Below, piece by piece: positions 6,491-15,428 of a stretch of 28,512 nucleotides of DNA; within the stretch, counting starts at the first letter, position 1, and each line of letters starts with the position of its first letter. Below the pieces are notes generated by a model, which saw nothing but the letters and a program-made list of their open reading frames with translations, was not told the DNA's origin and made no database searches. The DNA comes from a virus. The stretch spans positions 1-28,512 of IMG/VR virus record IMGVR_UViG_3300009159_000235; one strand, 5' to 3'. Both the position numbers and the translations under genes were made by a program.

Positions 6491-7390
6491 TTATACAGTT
6501 ACTGGTGTGTACTCAATGCCAGTAGTAGCCAACCCTACTAAACCAATTGATGTCTCAAAATCAGACAACTCACTAGCAATAACCAATACGTCTGCTTGGC
6601 TGTAGTGATTACCATTCATCCAGTTTGTTAATGCTGTGACATCCAAGATAGTAGCGTCGTGTCCTGTTACATTTTTATAAACATGCTTCAGGAATGTTTC
6701 GTCACTAACACCACCAGCATCAGTTTTGTAAGTGTCTGTTGCCAATAATGCTGTAGCCAATTGCTTGTTTGTCCAACCTGCGTCAGCAAGATAGATACCA
6801 ATGCCTTCATATGCTTTAGTAACATCAGCAACACCAAGTGCGGCTGCTAGTAATGCATACACATCACCTGCGCGGCCTGCGGCGTCATAGGCAATGGCCT
6901 TGTCTGTAAACACAACACGTTCGTGGTCGGCAAGATTAAATTCCATGTTGCTAACCAATCCGCTGGCTAACTTTACATTGTTGGCAGTTTTTGTAACTGT
7001 GTACTCTGTGCTTGCACCGCCCATGGTGTAAGTGTCAACGCCTGTTGTGCCTGTTACATCCACAACAACATCAACTGTACCATCACCAATACGACCAGTA
7101 CCTACTACACCAAATGTAGCAACCTTACCTAGTGTACCAACTGTGCCAACTGTGACGATCAAGTTGTTTGAGCTAGTGCCACCTAATGCTGTGCCAGCAA
7201 GAGTGATTGTATCACCAGCTACATAGCCATGTCCTGCGCTGGCTGCTAGTGAATCTAACACAACGGAATAAACTCCGTTGGTTTTTGTAACATCAAATGT
7301 GGCTCCGTCACCGGAGCCACCAGTAATACCAGTGACATTCTGATATGTGGTATTAACCGGTTTGTCTTTGATTGTAATTGTTGTAGTCAT
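6491..7390 (-). CDS. Adhesin/S-layer-like protein with DUF4214-type C-terminal region
   Basis: This is a 299-aa protein. The first half is a Gly/Thr/Val-rich beta region (for example GYVAGDTITLAGTALGG near residues 55-70), as in phage tail-fibre domains. The second half begins near NLADHERVVFTDKAIAYD and ends INxxGLAxTGIEY-like (here IGLVGLATTGIEYTP); this layout is known from C-termini of secreted calcium-binding, S-layer or RTX-type proteins of Betaproteobacteria, with a DUF4214-like FLKHVYKNVTG segment. No N-terminal signal peptide is visible, so export by the host would need the C-terminal signal; a virion location is equally possible. It has its own promoter, ribosome binding site (AAAGGAAAAA) and terminator, suggesting high and separate expression. 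The DUF4214 assignment is from memory of the family pattern. Confidence 0.75.
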   Translation of the reverse strand: MTTTITIKDKPVNTTYQNVTGITGGSGDGATFDVTKTNGVYSVVLDSLAASAGHGYVAGDTITLAGTALGGTSSNNLIVTVGTVGTLGKVATFGVVGTGRIGDGTVDVVVDVTGTTGVDTYTMGGASTEYTVTKTANNVKLASGLVSNMEFNLADHERVVFTDKAIAYDAAGRAGDVYALLAAALGVADVTKAYEGIGIYLADAGWTNKQLATALLATDTYKTDAGGVSDETFLKHVYKNVTGHDATILDVTALTNWMNGNHYSQADVLVIASELSDFETSIGLVGLATTGIEYTPVTV

Positions 7391-7416
7391 CTTTTTTTCC
7401 TTTAGTAATGTGATGT

Positions 7417-7445
7417 ATTGTAGACTCTTTTTAGTACTGAGTCAA
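7417..7445 (-). promoter_or_regulatory. Sigma70-type promoter of the adhesin-like gene
   Basis: TTGACT (7445-7440), 17-nt spacer and TACAAT (7422-7417). The spacer end TACTAAAAAGAGTC is close to that of the iscU promoter. A TAAATA motif lies just upstream at 7452-7457. Confidence 0.8.
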
Positions 7446-7510
7446 GACTAGTATTTACTCCTAAGTACATTTTGGAGGAAAAACTCAGTGTTTCTACTAA
7501 TTTTAATTAT

Positions 7511-10500
7511 CTAACTGTTGTTTATTCCAACAGGAACAGTCAAATAATTATTAGGTGCGCCTTGTAAACTGTACACATCTGTATATCCGCCACCAGAATC
7601 TGGGATTTGCCCAGTGGCCGCATTGCTGACAACATAATTTCGGGCGGCAGCTTGGTTGTAAGTAGGCTCAATTTCTACTGCGCAAGCCAGTAATCCCGAC
7701 ACCTGCGGTGCGGCAAAGCTAGTACCGCTATACTTTGCAATGTAGTACGACGTATTTCTTGGATCAGGCACTGGGGCTGGGTAGCCAGCACCAGTTGGAG
7801 CACTGGATGTTAACCAAGAGCTAGTGATATAAGACCCCGGCGCAAACAAGTCTACCCTAGGCCCACAATTGCTAGCACTAGATTTACGATCGCCGCCGCT
7901 GGCAATACTGGCACCAATACTGCCCACACAGATTACATTTTCAGTTGCCACAGGACTAGATCCACGAGTGTAGTATATTGGTATTCCAGAATTGGCTCCT
8001 GTGGCGGTGAGTGTGTTGTTGTAATCAATTTCACCAGGTACAGCAATTCTTGTGTCGTTGTTACCGGCACATCCTATCATGATGATTCCGGCGTTGATAC
8101 ATGCCTGAATGTCTGCATCCATACTGGCATTTTGCAAACTTACAATGCAGTTGCCTGCGCCATCGTTTGTGATGCCGTAGTCGAGCAAGTCCGACAAGGT
8201 GAATGGTCCTGCAATTGTTGCGCCACGATAGGTCAACGAAGTGATATTGCCATAGGGAATTGTATAACGCGAATACCAACTGTTGTTGCAAATAGTGGGA
8301 GTCATGTTGCCTGCGGCACGTTTTTTGTTGTGCCATGCTAGAATATACTTGTAAAGATACAAATATTGTACGCCGCCGGTTACATATTGAGGACTGATGT
8401 TGTAGATATTTGCATTTGGTGCCCAACCTTGTGTGTTGCCTGCTACTACGCCTGCAACAAATGTAGCGTGTCTGCTGTCGTCTGCTGAGTTGGGTGCTGT
8501 GGTCGTAATAGGTGGGTTGTATGTTTGTCCAGCTCCGGGATTGCCGGGGACATCAAGTGCATACCAGTTTACATATTTTACACGGCTACCGCCAGTGCCA
8601 TTGGCGTTGACTGCAAACTCAGGGTGATTGGGATCAATCACAGCGTCAACAATAATAACGTCAACATTTTTTCCACTTGACTTTATGTTAACTGTTCCAG
8701 TTTGATTTGTTGTGCCATCATACCCCCAGTTGGCAACATTAGTGCCCAAGAATGATCGGTACAATCCCCAATTTCGATCAGCAGCCACCAATGTTGCTGC
8801 CTTGCTCCACGCTGTGGAATACCTACTCCATGGTGGCGTAATTGATCTTGATACTGCCGGTCCGGGACTGGGCGCATCGCTTAGTTGTGTGTCTAGCTGT
8901 AGTCCGGCATCTTGTAATGCGGCAAGATTAATGCCTTCTCTCATGCTAGCAACAATGCTTTGTCCACTAAGGGTGGCAGGATTTGCAACTGCATTTAGAT
9001 ATTCACTTGCGCCACCAGGAGCAACAGCCACACCGTAATCATGCAGACCAGCCGCAAAGCTCATGGCCGCCGAAGAAGAATTTCCAACAATATTGCCAAA
9101 GTCAACCAACGCCGAAGTTTGATTTTGTGCTTGTGTTATCAATGAAGATATAACATTGCCCCAAGAAGAATTGGCTCGGCTAACTTCACTAGAGTTATTG
9201 GCAACTATGCTTGTGATGGCTGTGTTGGCAGCTGGTAGTAGACCGGTTTCAAATGCATCGTCCCAGCTTGCGTATGTTCCGGCACCCGGTCCTGACGGAA
9301 TAATAACATTTCCAACTGGGCCGCCATATACATTGCCCAAGGTACCTAACATGTTGTTGTAGCACAAGGACAAGGTGTATAAAGAATTAGCTGTTTGTAA
9401 ATTAGATATAGAATTAGATACTGTGCTTAAATTACCGTTTAGAATGTATCCAGTGCCAGCGCCAATTATATCTACCAACAATATTGTACCATTTGGTCCG
9501 CTACCTTCTCCCAATTGAGATTGATAAAAAGTTTTAACGCTTGCGGGAACAGGAGTAACAAGATTTGCAATAGCCGAAAGGTTGCCAATACTTTGTGTGA
9601 CTCTCATGGCCGCACTCAATGCTGGCAGTGTGGTATTGGCAATGCGTTTGATCTGTTGCAATCCACGTGCCAGGGCTTTGTTGGCCACTGCTTGGTCTGG
9701 TGGTATTATCAACTTTAGTGTGGACAAACTATTGGTGTTATTAGGTCCAGTATAAGCCGCAACAGATGGGTTGCTCAACACTGGCTCAAGAGCTGTGTTA
9801 ATGGCTCCATTTGACAGGTACACCGGGGCTAAATTGGTTGTGGTAGGACAGAGCAATGTTTTATATGCTGTTGGCAATATCTGTTTAGGATTCAGCAACT
9901 GACCTAGATTGGTTATGCCAGTAACAGTAACTCCCAAAACAGTCAATGCCTGCGTCAACAAGTCACCAGTCACTGCGGTTAACACTGCATAAGCGGCTTT
10001 TTCTTCTTGAGATGATAAATCATCTACACCTTTACTTAATGAACTAATTTTTGTATTTGGTATTCCAGCCGCTTGTAACAACTCACTTATAGCGGGTAAC
10101 CCGCCATTGGTTACTCGACCTATTTGTGCTATTAGTTCACCGGGTAGCCCAAGATCATCGAGGTTAGCTAATGAAATCAACTGTCCTAGGTTGGCAAAAT
10201 CTGCGCCAAGCACAGACGAATTATTAGTAACTTGATTTATTCCACCAGTGCTGAGTGTGTCCATTCCACCAGTAGCAGGATCAAATGTTTGTGCTAGGAT
10301 ATCAGCATTCTTTACAGAATTCAACAGTTGATTGGCCTGTGCTACATATCCATCAGCTGACTGGAACACTTGACAAAACTTTGTCAGGTCACCATTGCCC
10401 ATTATCTCAGATATGTCATATTTGATTGCATCCGAAACTAGATAAATGTTGGCCGCAATATTGGCCGGTGTGCCGCTGACCAAGATATTGGCTATTACGT

Positions 10501-10771
10501 TACCCGGGGTTATGGTATCTGTCAAGGCAGGAAAATTACTAGCACCCAGTGTGATAATGCCAGACAAAGTAGAAGAAGAAATGTTGTTGGCTGCCGCTTC
10601 AATAACAGCAGAATTGACAACTGTTATTACATTTGAAACGAAAGGCAACCCACTGTAACGATCAACTGCCGCGGTATTGGCTACTATAGCAGTACCGACA
10701 TCACCGGGGGGATTTGGTAACAGCCCAGCCCCGGCAATGGACATTACACTAGATAACTGCCCCACAATCAA
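7511..10771 (-). CDS. Large virion-type protein with C-terminal subtilisin-like (S8) protease domain
   Basis: This is a 1086-aa protein. The first 640 or so residues are Ala/Asn/Ser/Thr/Leu-rich with no recognised domain. Residues from about 690 to the end form an S8 domain: catalytic Asp in IIVDAVID (D709), His in SRHATFVAG (H768), oxyanion Asn in CAGNND (N904) and Ser in GTSFAAP (S1018), so the triad is complete, although the usual D-S/T-G is D-A-V. No signal peptide is visible. Similar S8 proteins occur in T4-like cyanophages, but their role is not settled. The gene starts at a TTG overlapping the stop of the PAAR gene; the ATG at 10744 is the alternative. The coupling suggests it may work with the spike tip, for example as a tail-associated protease acting on the host envelope or as a protease for virion maturation (inference). 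Confidence 0.88.
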   Translation of the reverse strand: MIVGQLSSVMSIAGAGLLPNPPGDVGTAIVANTAAVDRYSGLPFVSNVITVVNSAVIEAAANNISSSTLSGIITLGASNFPALTDTITPGNVIANILVSGTPANIAANIYLVSDAIKYDISEIMGNGDLTKFCQVFQSADGYVAQANQLLNSVKNADILAQTFDPATGGMDTLSTGGINQVTNNSSVLGADFANLGQLISLANLDDLGLPGELIAQIGRVTNGGLPAISELLQAAGIPNTKISSLSKGVDDLSSQEEKAAYAVLTAVTGDLLTQALTVLGVTVTGITNLGQLLNPKQILPTAYKTLLCPTTTNLAPVYLSNGAINTALEPVLSNPSVAAYTGPNNTNSLSTLKLIIPPDQAVANKALARGLQQIKRIANTTLPALSAAMRVTQSIGNLSAIANLVTPVPASVKTFYQSQLGEGSGPNGTILLVDIIGAGTGYILNGNLSTVSNSISNLQTANSLYTLSLCYNNMLGTLGNVYGGPVGNVIIPSGPGAGTYASWDDAFETGLLPAANTAITSIVANNSSEVSRANSSWGNVISSLITQAQNQTSALVDFGNIVGNSSSAAMSFAAGLHDYGVAVAPGGASEYLNAVANPATLSGQSIVASMREGINLAALQDAGLQLDTQLSDAPSPGPAVSRSITPPWSRYSTAWSKAATLVAADRNWGLYRSFLGTNVANWGYDGTTNQTGTVNIKSSGKNVDVIIVDAVIDPNHPEFAVNANGTGGSRVKYVNWYALDVPGNPGAGQTYNPPITTTAPNSADDSRHATFVAGVVAGNTQGWAPNANIYNISPQYVTGGVQYLYLYKYILAWHNKKRAAGNMTPTICNNSWYSRYTIPYGNITSLTYRGATIAGPFTLSDLLDYGITNDGAGNCIVSLQNASMDADIQACINAGIIMIGCAGNNDTRIAVPGEIDYNNTLTATGANSGIPIYYTRGSSPVATENVICVGSIGASIASGGDRKSSASNCGPRVDLFAPGSYITSSWLTSSAPTGAGYPAPVPDPRNTSYYIAKYSGTSFAAPQVSGLLACAVEIEPTYNQAAARNYVVSNAATGQIPDSGGGYTDVYSLQGAPNNYLTVPVGINNS

Positions 10772-11040
10772 GTACCCACGTAAACATCACCACTACCTGT
10801 GGAATGAGTATGCTTGCAGAGATCCTTGGCTCCCACATACGTAACAGGCTTTCCGCCAGCATAAACTGTACCGCTGCCTTGTTGTACAGTGGCCTTGGCA
10901 TGTATAGCACCTTTTGGATGCGGGGTAATCTTGTCACCGACTACAGCAACAGGGCGTCCATTTACTTGCACTGACCCTACGCCACCCAGTATGATGCCTT
11001 TGCCGTTGTTTTGGTCACCTACTCTGCATACTTGTGGCAT
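10768..11040 (-). CDS. PAAR-domain spike-tip protein
   Basis: This 90-aa protein is one PAAR domain, the sharp cone that caps the central spike of contractile tails and type VI secretion systems and binds one metal ion. Evidence is the short repeating pattern GRPVAVVGDKIT, GSGTVYAGGKPVTYVGAK and HSTGSGDVYVG, with His and Cys residues (C5, CKHTH near the end) placed to bind metal. It is as long as a stand-alone PAAR protein. Its stop overlaps the start of the 1086-aa subtilisin-like protein, which suggests that the second protein is loaded onto or near the spike. The contractile-tail type agrees with the T4-like gene set. Confidence 0.92.
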   Translation of the reverse strand: MPQVCRVGDQNNGKGIILGGVGSVQVNGRPVAVVGDKITPHPKGAIHAKATVQQGSGTVYAGGKPVTYVGAKDLCKHTHSTGSGDVYVGT

Positions 11041-11048
11041 ATTGACTT

Positions 11049-11348
11049 TTATCCTGTAATAATCTGCTTGCTAACTGGTGCAATACCAGTAGTGGCTTGA
11101 ATCCAGCTGTTGCGAACATCTTCGCGAGCTTCGGCAATCATGGCCCAACTGTTATTATTTAGTCGCACTTTTTTGTCCATATTTGCCGAAAACAACCCTG
11201 GCATCATTTGCAAACCCTGTGGACTGATCACAGTAAGGATGGGATGTTCAATAATCATGTGATCAGCGTTGAGTGCGGCAATACGTGCTACAACTTCTTC
11301 GCCGGTGTTGAGTTTGATACTGTAAATTTCGTTAATTTCGATGTTCAT
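11049..11348 (-). CDS. Conserved T4-like phage protein, possibly Sm-like fold
   Basis: This is a 99-aa protein of unknown function. The N-terminal part YSIKLNTGEEVVARIAAL, followed by IIEHPILTV, looks like an Sm-type beta-barrel (a strand, GE-V turn, strand), and the end has REDVRNSWIQATTGI. I know similar proteins from T4-like phages of aquatic bacteria under hypothetical names. The Sm-like reading is inference and would imply RNA or protein-ring binding. It lies between glutaredoxin and PAAR with gaps of 15 and 8 nt, so is probably in one transcript. Confidence 0.75.
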   Translation of the reverse strand: MNIEINEIYSIKLNTGEEVVARIAALNADHMIIEHPILTVISPQGLQMMPGLFSANMDKKVRLNNNSWAMIAEAREDVRNSWIQATTGIAPVSKQIITG

Positions 11349-11363
11349 TTGAGTTTCTTTAGT

Positions 11364-11648
11364 TTAAAAGGGTGTATTGGAATTGGAGATTTCATTGCGA
11401 AGTTCAATTTCTCGCATGATGTCTTCTCCGCTGAGTTTACTTAAACCTTGCCAGCCACCTTCAACAAATAACTTGCCGTTGTAGTAAATCTGTGGTACTG
11501 TGCGATGTCCAGCTTGCATAATGTATTCACGAGCTTGGGGTGCATCTTCGATGTTGATTTCTTCAAACTCAATCTTGTTGTTTTTGAGATAGTTCTTTGC
11601 CTGTACACAATAAGGGCAAACTGTTTTTGAATATACTGTGAGTTTCAT
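11364..11648 (-). CDS. Glutaredoxin
   Basis: This 94-aa thioredoxin-fold protein uses glutathione to reduce disulphides, here most likely those left in NrdA after each turnover. The CPYC active site is at residues 11-14, the cis-proline motif TVPQI is near 50-54 and GGW follows at about 65-67. Length and order are as in bacterial GrxC and T4 NrdC. Its ATG overlaps the stop of the unknown gene between it and nrdB (ATGA), so it is part of the ribonucleotide reductase operon. Confidence 0.95.
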   Translation of the reverse strand: MKLTVYSKTVCPYCVQAKNYLKNNKIEFEEINIEDAPQAREYIMQAGHRTVPQIYYNGKLFVEGGWQGLSKLSGEDIMREIELRNEISNSNTPF

Positions 11649-11974
11649 ACGGGATCCATCCTTCTTGTAATATACATATCATGGCTGTCTAGCCATCTAT
11701 AAAAATACCGCACCCATGTTGGGTCGGCAGTTTTATTCTGCTCTGCGCTATCTTGATCTTTCCACACATAAGAATAGTTGATCATGGTCATTTTACCAGA
11801 TTCTATAACTTTTCGGCGATGCTGTTCCTGACGGATTTTAGCGGCAATAAACTCTTGTTGTTCCTCTGCACTCAACGTGCTGACCCAGGCAACCAGGGTA
11901 GGAACATCTTGCTCAAGAACTAGTTCTCGATCATCAGATTTACTATGGTAGGTAACAGACTCACTAACTCTCAT
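11645..11974 (-). CDS. Unknown protein encoded between nrdB and glutaredoxin
   Basis: This is a 109-aa protein, charged and mostly helical, with an EEQQEFIAAKIRQEQHRRK stretch near 36-55 and an aromatic end (WVRYFYRWLDSHDMY). It is not recognised. It is placed one base after nrdB and overlaps glutaredoxin by 4 nt, so it is made with the dNTP-supply enzymes. No catalytic motif is visible; a role as accessory to ribonucleotide reductase is only suggested by position. Confidence 0.75.
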   Translation of the reverse strand: MRVSESVTYHSKSDDRELVLEQDVPTLVAWVSTLSAEEQQEFIAAKIRQEQHRRKVIESGKMTMINYSYVWKDQDSAEQNKTADPTWVRYFYRWLDSHDMYITRRMDPV

Positions 11975-11975
11975 G

Positions 11976-13103
11976 TCAAAGACTCAGTCCCGATAATGTT
12001 GTTGAATCTACATCTTGTTTGGTGCCACCAATAACATAAGATGTGATTTCAGTTTCTTGCGGTGCTACTTGTACTTCTGAGCCAGCAATCCATTTAGCAG
12101 TCCAAGGTAAGGGATTGCTGCCGCCTTTGCTTTGCGTCGGTAGCCCCACAGCAGTCATGCGTTTGTGACCAATCCAGTCCACATATTCGCACAACAAATG
12201 TTCGTTGAGTCCAATCATGCTACCGTCTTTGAACAAAAATTTAGCCCAGTTCTTTTCTTGTTGGATTGCAGACTCATACATGGCGACCATTTCACTTTGT
12301 GTTTCTTCACGGATTCGAGCAAAGTCAGGATCATCCCCTGGCAATATCTTTAACAACTGCTGGGTGGATGCCAAGTGTACGTTTTCATCTCGGGCAATGA
12401 ACTTGATGATTTTGGCATTGCCTTCCATCTTTTTAAGTTCAGCAAACGCCCACGAACACGCAAAGCTTACATAGAATCGAATACCCTCAAGCACGTTGAC
12501 GCTGGCTATGGCTAACCAAATTCTGCGTTTGAGTTCATATTCATCAACTGTGATGTCTTTGCCATTTACAACATGATTTCCTACACCCAGTGTTTGGTAC
12601 CACAAGCTGTATTCTATCAAGTCATCATAATACCTGGTGATGTTGTGAGCACAGTCTACAATCTCAGCAATGTCTAACATTTCATCAAATACCCGGCCGG
12701 GGTCCGAGTATACGTTACGAATAAGGTGCGTGTAACTACGACTATGAACTGTTTCGTTAAATGTCCACGTGGTAATCCATGTTTCTAATTCAGGCAATGT
12801 GGTTAATGGCAAGAAACCAAGACTTGGACTGCGACCTTGTACTGAGTCCAGCAAAATTTGTCTTTTCAAATTACTGGTAAAGATATGCTGTTCATATTCA
12901 GTAAGATCTTTAAAGTCCTTGGCATCACGTAGCACATCAACTTCTTCCGGGCGCCAAAAGAATCCCAGTTGTTTGTCAGTGAGTTTGTCAAACTGTCGAT
13001 ACTTCAATGTATCAAATCGTTGCATACCAATGCCGCCTTCGGGGTCAAGGAAGGCTAGGCTTCGTGTATGGTCACGATCCTTTTTTAAATTTAAAACGCT
13101 CAT
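11976..13103 (-). CDS. nrdB: Class Ia ribonucleotide reductase beta subunit
   Basis: NrdB holds the di-iron/tyrosyl radical cofactor that starts radical chemistry in NrdA. This protein has 375 aa as in E. coli NrdB. The iron ligands are present: D86 (LLDSVQGR), E117 and H120 (NETVHSRSY), E206 (VLEGIRFY), E240 and H243 (RDENVHLAS). The radical tyrosine is Y124, so this is a standard class Ia type and not a metal-free or dimanganese variant. It starts 9 nt after the nrdA stop with AGGAT before the ATG. With NrdA and glutaredoxin it supplies dNTPs for phage replication. Confidence 0.97.
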   Translation of the reverse strand: MSVLNLKKDRDHTRSLAFLDPEGGIGMQRFDTLKYRQFDKLTDKQLGFFWRPEEVDVLRDAKDFKDLTEYEQHIFTSNLKRQILLDSVQGRSPSLGFLPLTTLPELETWITTWTFNETVHSRSYTHLIRNVYSDPGRVFDEMLDIAEIVDCAHNITRYYDDLIEYSLWYQTLGVGNHVVNGKDITVDEYELKRRIWLAIASVNVLEGIRFYVSFACSWAFAELKKMEGNAKIIKFIARDENVHLASTQQLLKILPGDDPDFARIREETQSEMVAMYESAIQQEKNWAKFLFKDGSMIGLNEHLLCEYVDWIGHKRMTAVGLPTQSKGGSNPLPWTAKWIAGSEVQVAPQETEITSYVIGGTKQDVDSTTLSGLSL

Positions 13104-13112
13104 GTTATCCTA

Positions 13113-15425
13113 TTATATTGTGCAACTATCGCACTCGGCATCGTCTTGTACTGCAATATTAACCGATTCAGTTAGTACCTGTTTTTGATTTAGTCGATCA
13201 AGGTCAATCTCACCTGATCCATCATATGTGTTAAAGTAGTATAGCTGTTTGCCACCATACTTATAAAACATCACAAGGTGTTTTAACATATCACTCAGTG
13301 GAATCTTTTCATCTTCATAATGTTGAGGATTGTAGCTGGTGTTTACGCTGATGCCTTGATCAATATATTTTTGCAGAACTGCACAGATTTTTAAATAGCC
13401 TTCGGGAGATTTTTGATCCCATAACAACTCGTATTTGTTCTTTAAACGACGGTATTCTGGAACAACTTGTTTGAGTACACCGTCTTTGCTTTGCTTGATT
13501 GAAACATAGCTACGTGGAGGCTCAATGCCGTTTGTGGCATTTGAAATTTGTGCGCTGGTCTCTGCTGGCATCAAAGCCATCAAGGTTGAATTACGAATAC
13601 CAGTGCGCTTGAGTTGTTCACGCAGGCTCGTCCAGTCCACTGCATCAACGTGTGGCACAAGTTCGTCTACTTCACGTTTGTAAGTGTCTACTGGTAACAC
13701 TCCATCATGATATTTGGTTTCATTTGATTTAGGGCAAGCGCCGAATTCTTGCGCAAGATCTGCTGAGGCCTTGATCAAGTAGTAACTCCAATGCTGTGCC
13801 CATTTATCAACCAGCGCCAGTGCGGCAGGGTCGCTATAGCTAACATCATTCTTGGCTAACCAGTAGGCAAGATTGATAATGCCAACACCTAGTGGACGGC
13901 GATTCTCTGTGGCCAATTGTGCAGCCAAGATGGGATAATTTTGATAGGTTAGTAATGCATCTAGTCCACGCACCGCCAATGTACAAGCCTTTTCCATGTC
14001 CTCGGGGTCACGGAACGATCCCCAGTTCAGTGCACTTAATGTGCACAATGCAATCTCGCCCTCGGGGTCGTTGATATCGTTGAGTGGTTTAGTGGGCAAG
14101 TCAATTTCACTGCACAAGTTGCTTTGTCGGATTGGCGCAAGCTCAGGCTTGAAGCTACCGTGACTGTTGGCATGGTCTACATTTTGCAAATAGATACGAC
14201 CAGTGTCTTTGCGTTCTTGCATGAAGCGAGAGAACAACTCCACGGCTGCTATTGTTTTCTTGCGAAGCTTGGTATTGCGTTCGGCTCGTTCGTACAGTTC
14301 ACGGAACTTTTCCACATCTGTATAAAACGCATCAAACATTTCAGGAACATCGTGTGGTGAGAACAAAGTGATATCACCATTGGTCAATAGTCGTTCATAC
14401 ATGACTTTGTTGAACTGCACACCATAGTCCATTTGGCGTACACGATTGTCTTCTGTGCCTTTGTTGTTCTTTAACACTAGAAGATCTTCAACTTCAAGAT
14501 GCCATAGAGGATAGTACAATGTTGCGGCGCCATTACGAACACCGCCTTGCGAGCATGAGCGTGTGGCTGCCTGGAACATTTTGTAGAACGGAATAACGCC
14601 TGTGTGGTAAGCATCACCTGATCGAATAGGTGAACCAATTGCACGAATACGTGCGGCACCAATACCAATGCCGGCCTTTTGACTCACGTACTTCACAATG
14701 CTAGATGTTGTGGCATTGATACTGTCAAGGCTGTCGCCTGTTTCGATCAAAACACAACTGGAGAATTGGCGTTGTGGCGTGCGCACGCCAGCCATGACAG
14801 GAGTAGGCAAACTGATCTGATGAGTAGAGATAGCATCGTAGTAATCACGAATCCAGGTCATGCGTGTGTTCTTGGGGTACTTACCAAACAGCGTGGCTGC
14901 AATCAATGCATAAGCCACTTGCGGTGTTTCAAATATTTGTTTTGTCACACGATTCTGCACAAGGTATTTGCCTCGGAACTGTTCCATGGCAGCATAGGTC
15001 AACTGTTCATCTCGATCGTGCCGAACAAATCCATTAATACGATCCCACTCTTCTGCGCTATAAGTGTCCAACAGCTCTTTGTCATAAAACCCACTAGCAA
15101 CATTGCGATCAACCAGTTCCTTTATGTGGCAAGGCTGGAATGATCCATACACTTGTTTACGCAAGTGATAGCAAATCAATCTACCAGCTACGTACTGGTA
15201 ATTGGGAGTTTCTTCTGAAATTAAATCAGCCGCACTCTTGATCAGAGTTTCTTGGATACTGGATGTAGGTATTCCATTAAAAAACTGTAAGTGGCTTTTG
15301 ATTTCTACTTCGCTTGCTGAAACTCCTGTGATACCCTCTGTTGCCCAGAACACTACTTGATGTAGTTTTTCTATGTCTAGCGGCTCACGATTGCCGCCCC
15401 GCTTTAGTACGTGGATTTGTGTCAT
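13113..15425 (-). CDS. nrdA: Class Ia ribonucleotide reductase alpha subunit
   Basis: NrdA reduces ribonucleoside diphosphates to deoxy forms. The 770-aa protein has an N-terminal ATP-cone (about 1-90), so the overall activity site is probably kept. The active-site cysteines are C224 (FSSCVLIE), C438 (SNLCSEI) and C461 (ALCTLSAL), with N436 and E440 beside C438. The radical-transfer tyrosines are Y729 and Y730 (QLYYFN). The C-terminal redox pair is C765/C768 (ECDSCTI), one step tighter than the CxxxxC of E. coli. All key residues are intact and no intein or intron is seen. It lies 3 nt after the upstream gene and just before nrdB. Confidence 0.98.
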   Translation of the reverse strand: MTQIHVLKRGGNREPLDIEKLHQVVFWATEGITGVSASEVEIKSHLQFFNGIPTSSIQETLIKSAADLISEETPNYQYVAGRLICYHLRKQVYGSFQPCHIKELVDRNVASGFYDKELLDTYSAEEWDRINGFVRHDRDEQLTYAAMEQFRGKYLVQNRVTKQIFETPQVAYALIAATLFGKYPKNTRMTWIRDYYDAISTHQISLPTPVMAGVRTPQRQFSSCVLIETGDSLDSINATTSSIVKYVSQKAGIGIGAARIRAIGSPIRSGDAYHTGVIPFYKMFQAATRSCSQGGVRNGAATLYYPLWHLEVEDLLVLKNNKGTEDNRVRQMDYGVQFNKVMYERLLTNGDITLFSPHDVPEMFDAFYTDVEKFRELYERAERNTKLRKKTIAAVELFSRFMQERKDTGRIYLQNVDHANSHGSFKPELAPIRQSNLCSEIDLPTKPLNDINDPEGEIALCTLSALNWGSFRDPEDMEKACTLAVRGLDALLTYQNYPILAAQLATENRRPLGVGIINLAYWLAKNDVSYSDPAALALVDKWAQHWSYYLIKASADLAQEFGACPKSNETKYHDGVLPVDTYKREVDELVPHVDAVDWTSLREQLKRTGIRNSTLMALMPAETSAQISNATNGIEPPRSYVSIKQSKDGVLKQVVPEYRRLKNKYELLWDQKSPEGYLKICAVLQKYIDQGISVNTSYNPQHYEDEKIPLSDMLKHLVMFYKYGGKQLYYFNTYDGSGEIDLDRLNQKQVLTESVNIAVQDDAECDSCTI

Positions 15426-15428
15426 TGT

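Noticed and set aside
8061-8426. A 121-aa frame on the minus strand inside the subtilisin gene
   Set aside because: It is out of frame with the S8 domain, rich in Gln/Cys/His/Arg as usual for shadows, and has no start signal.
13113-15425. Intein or intron in nrdA
   Set aside because: The protein has normal length and all catalytic motifs in order without a break.
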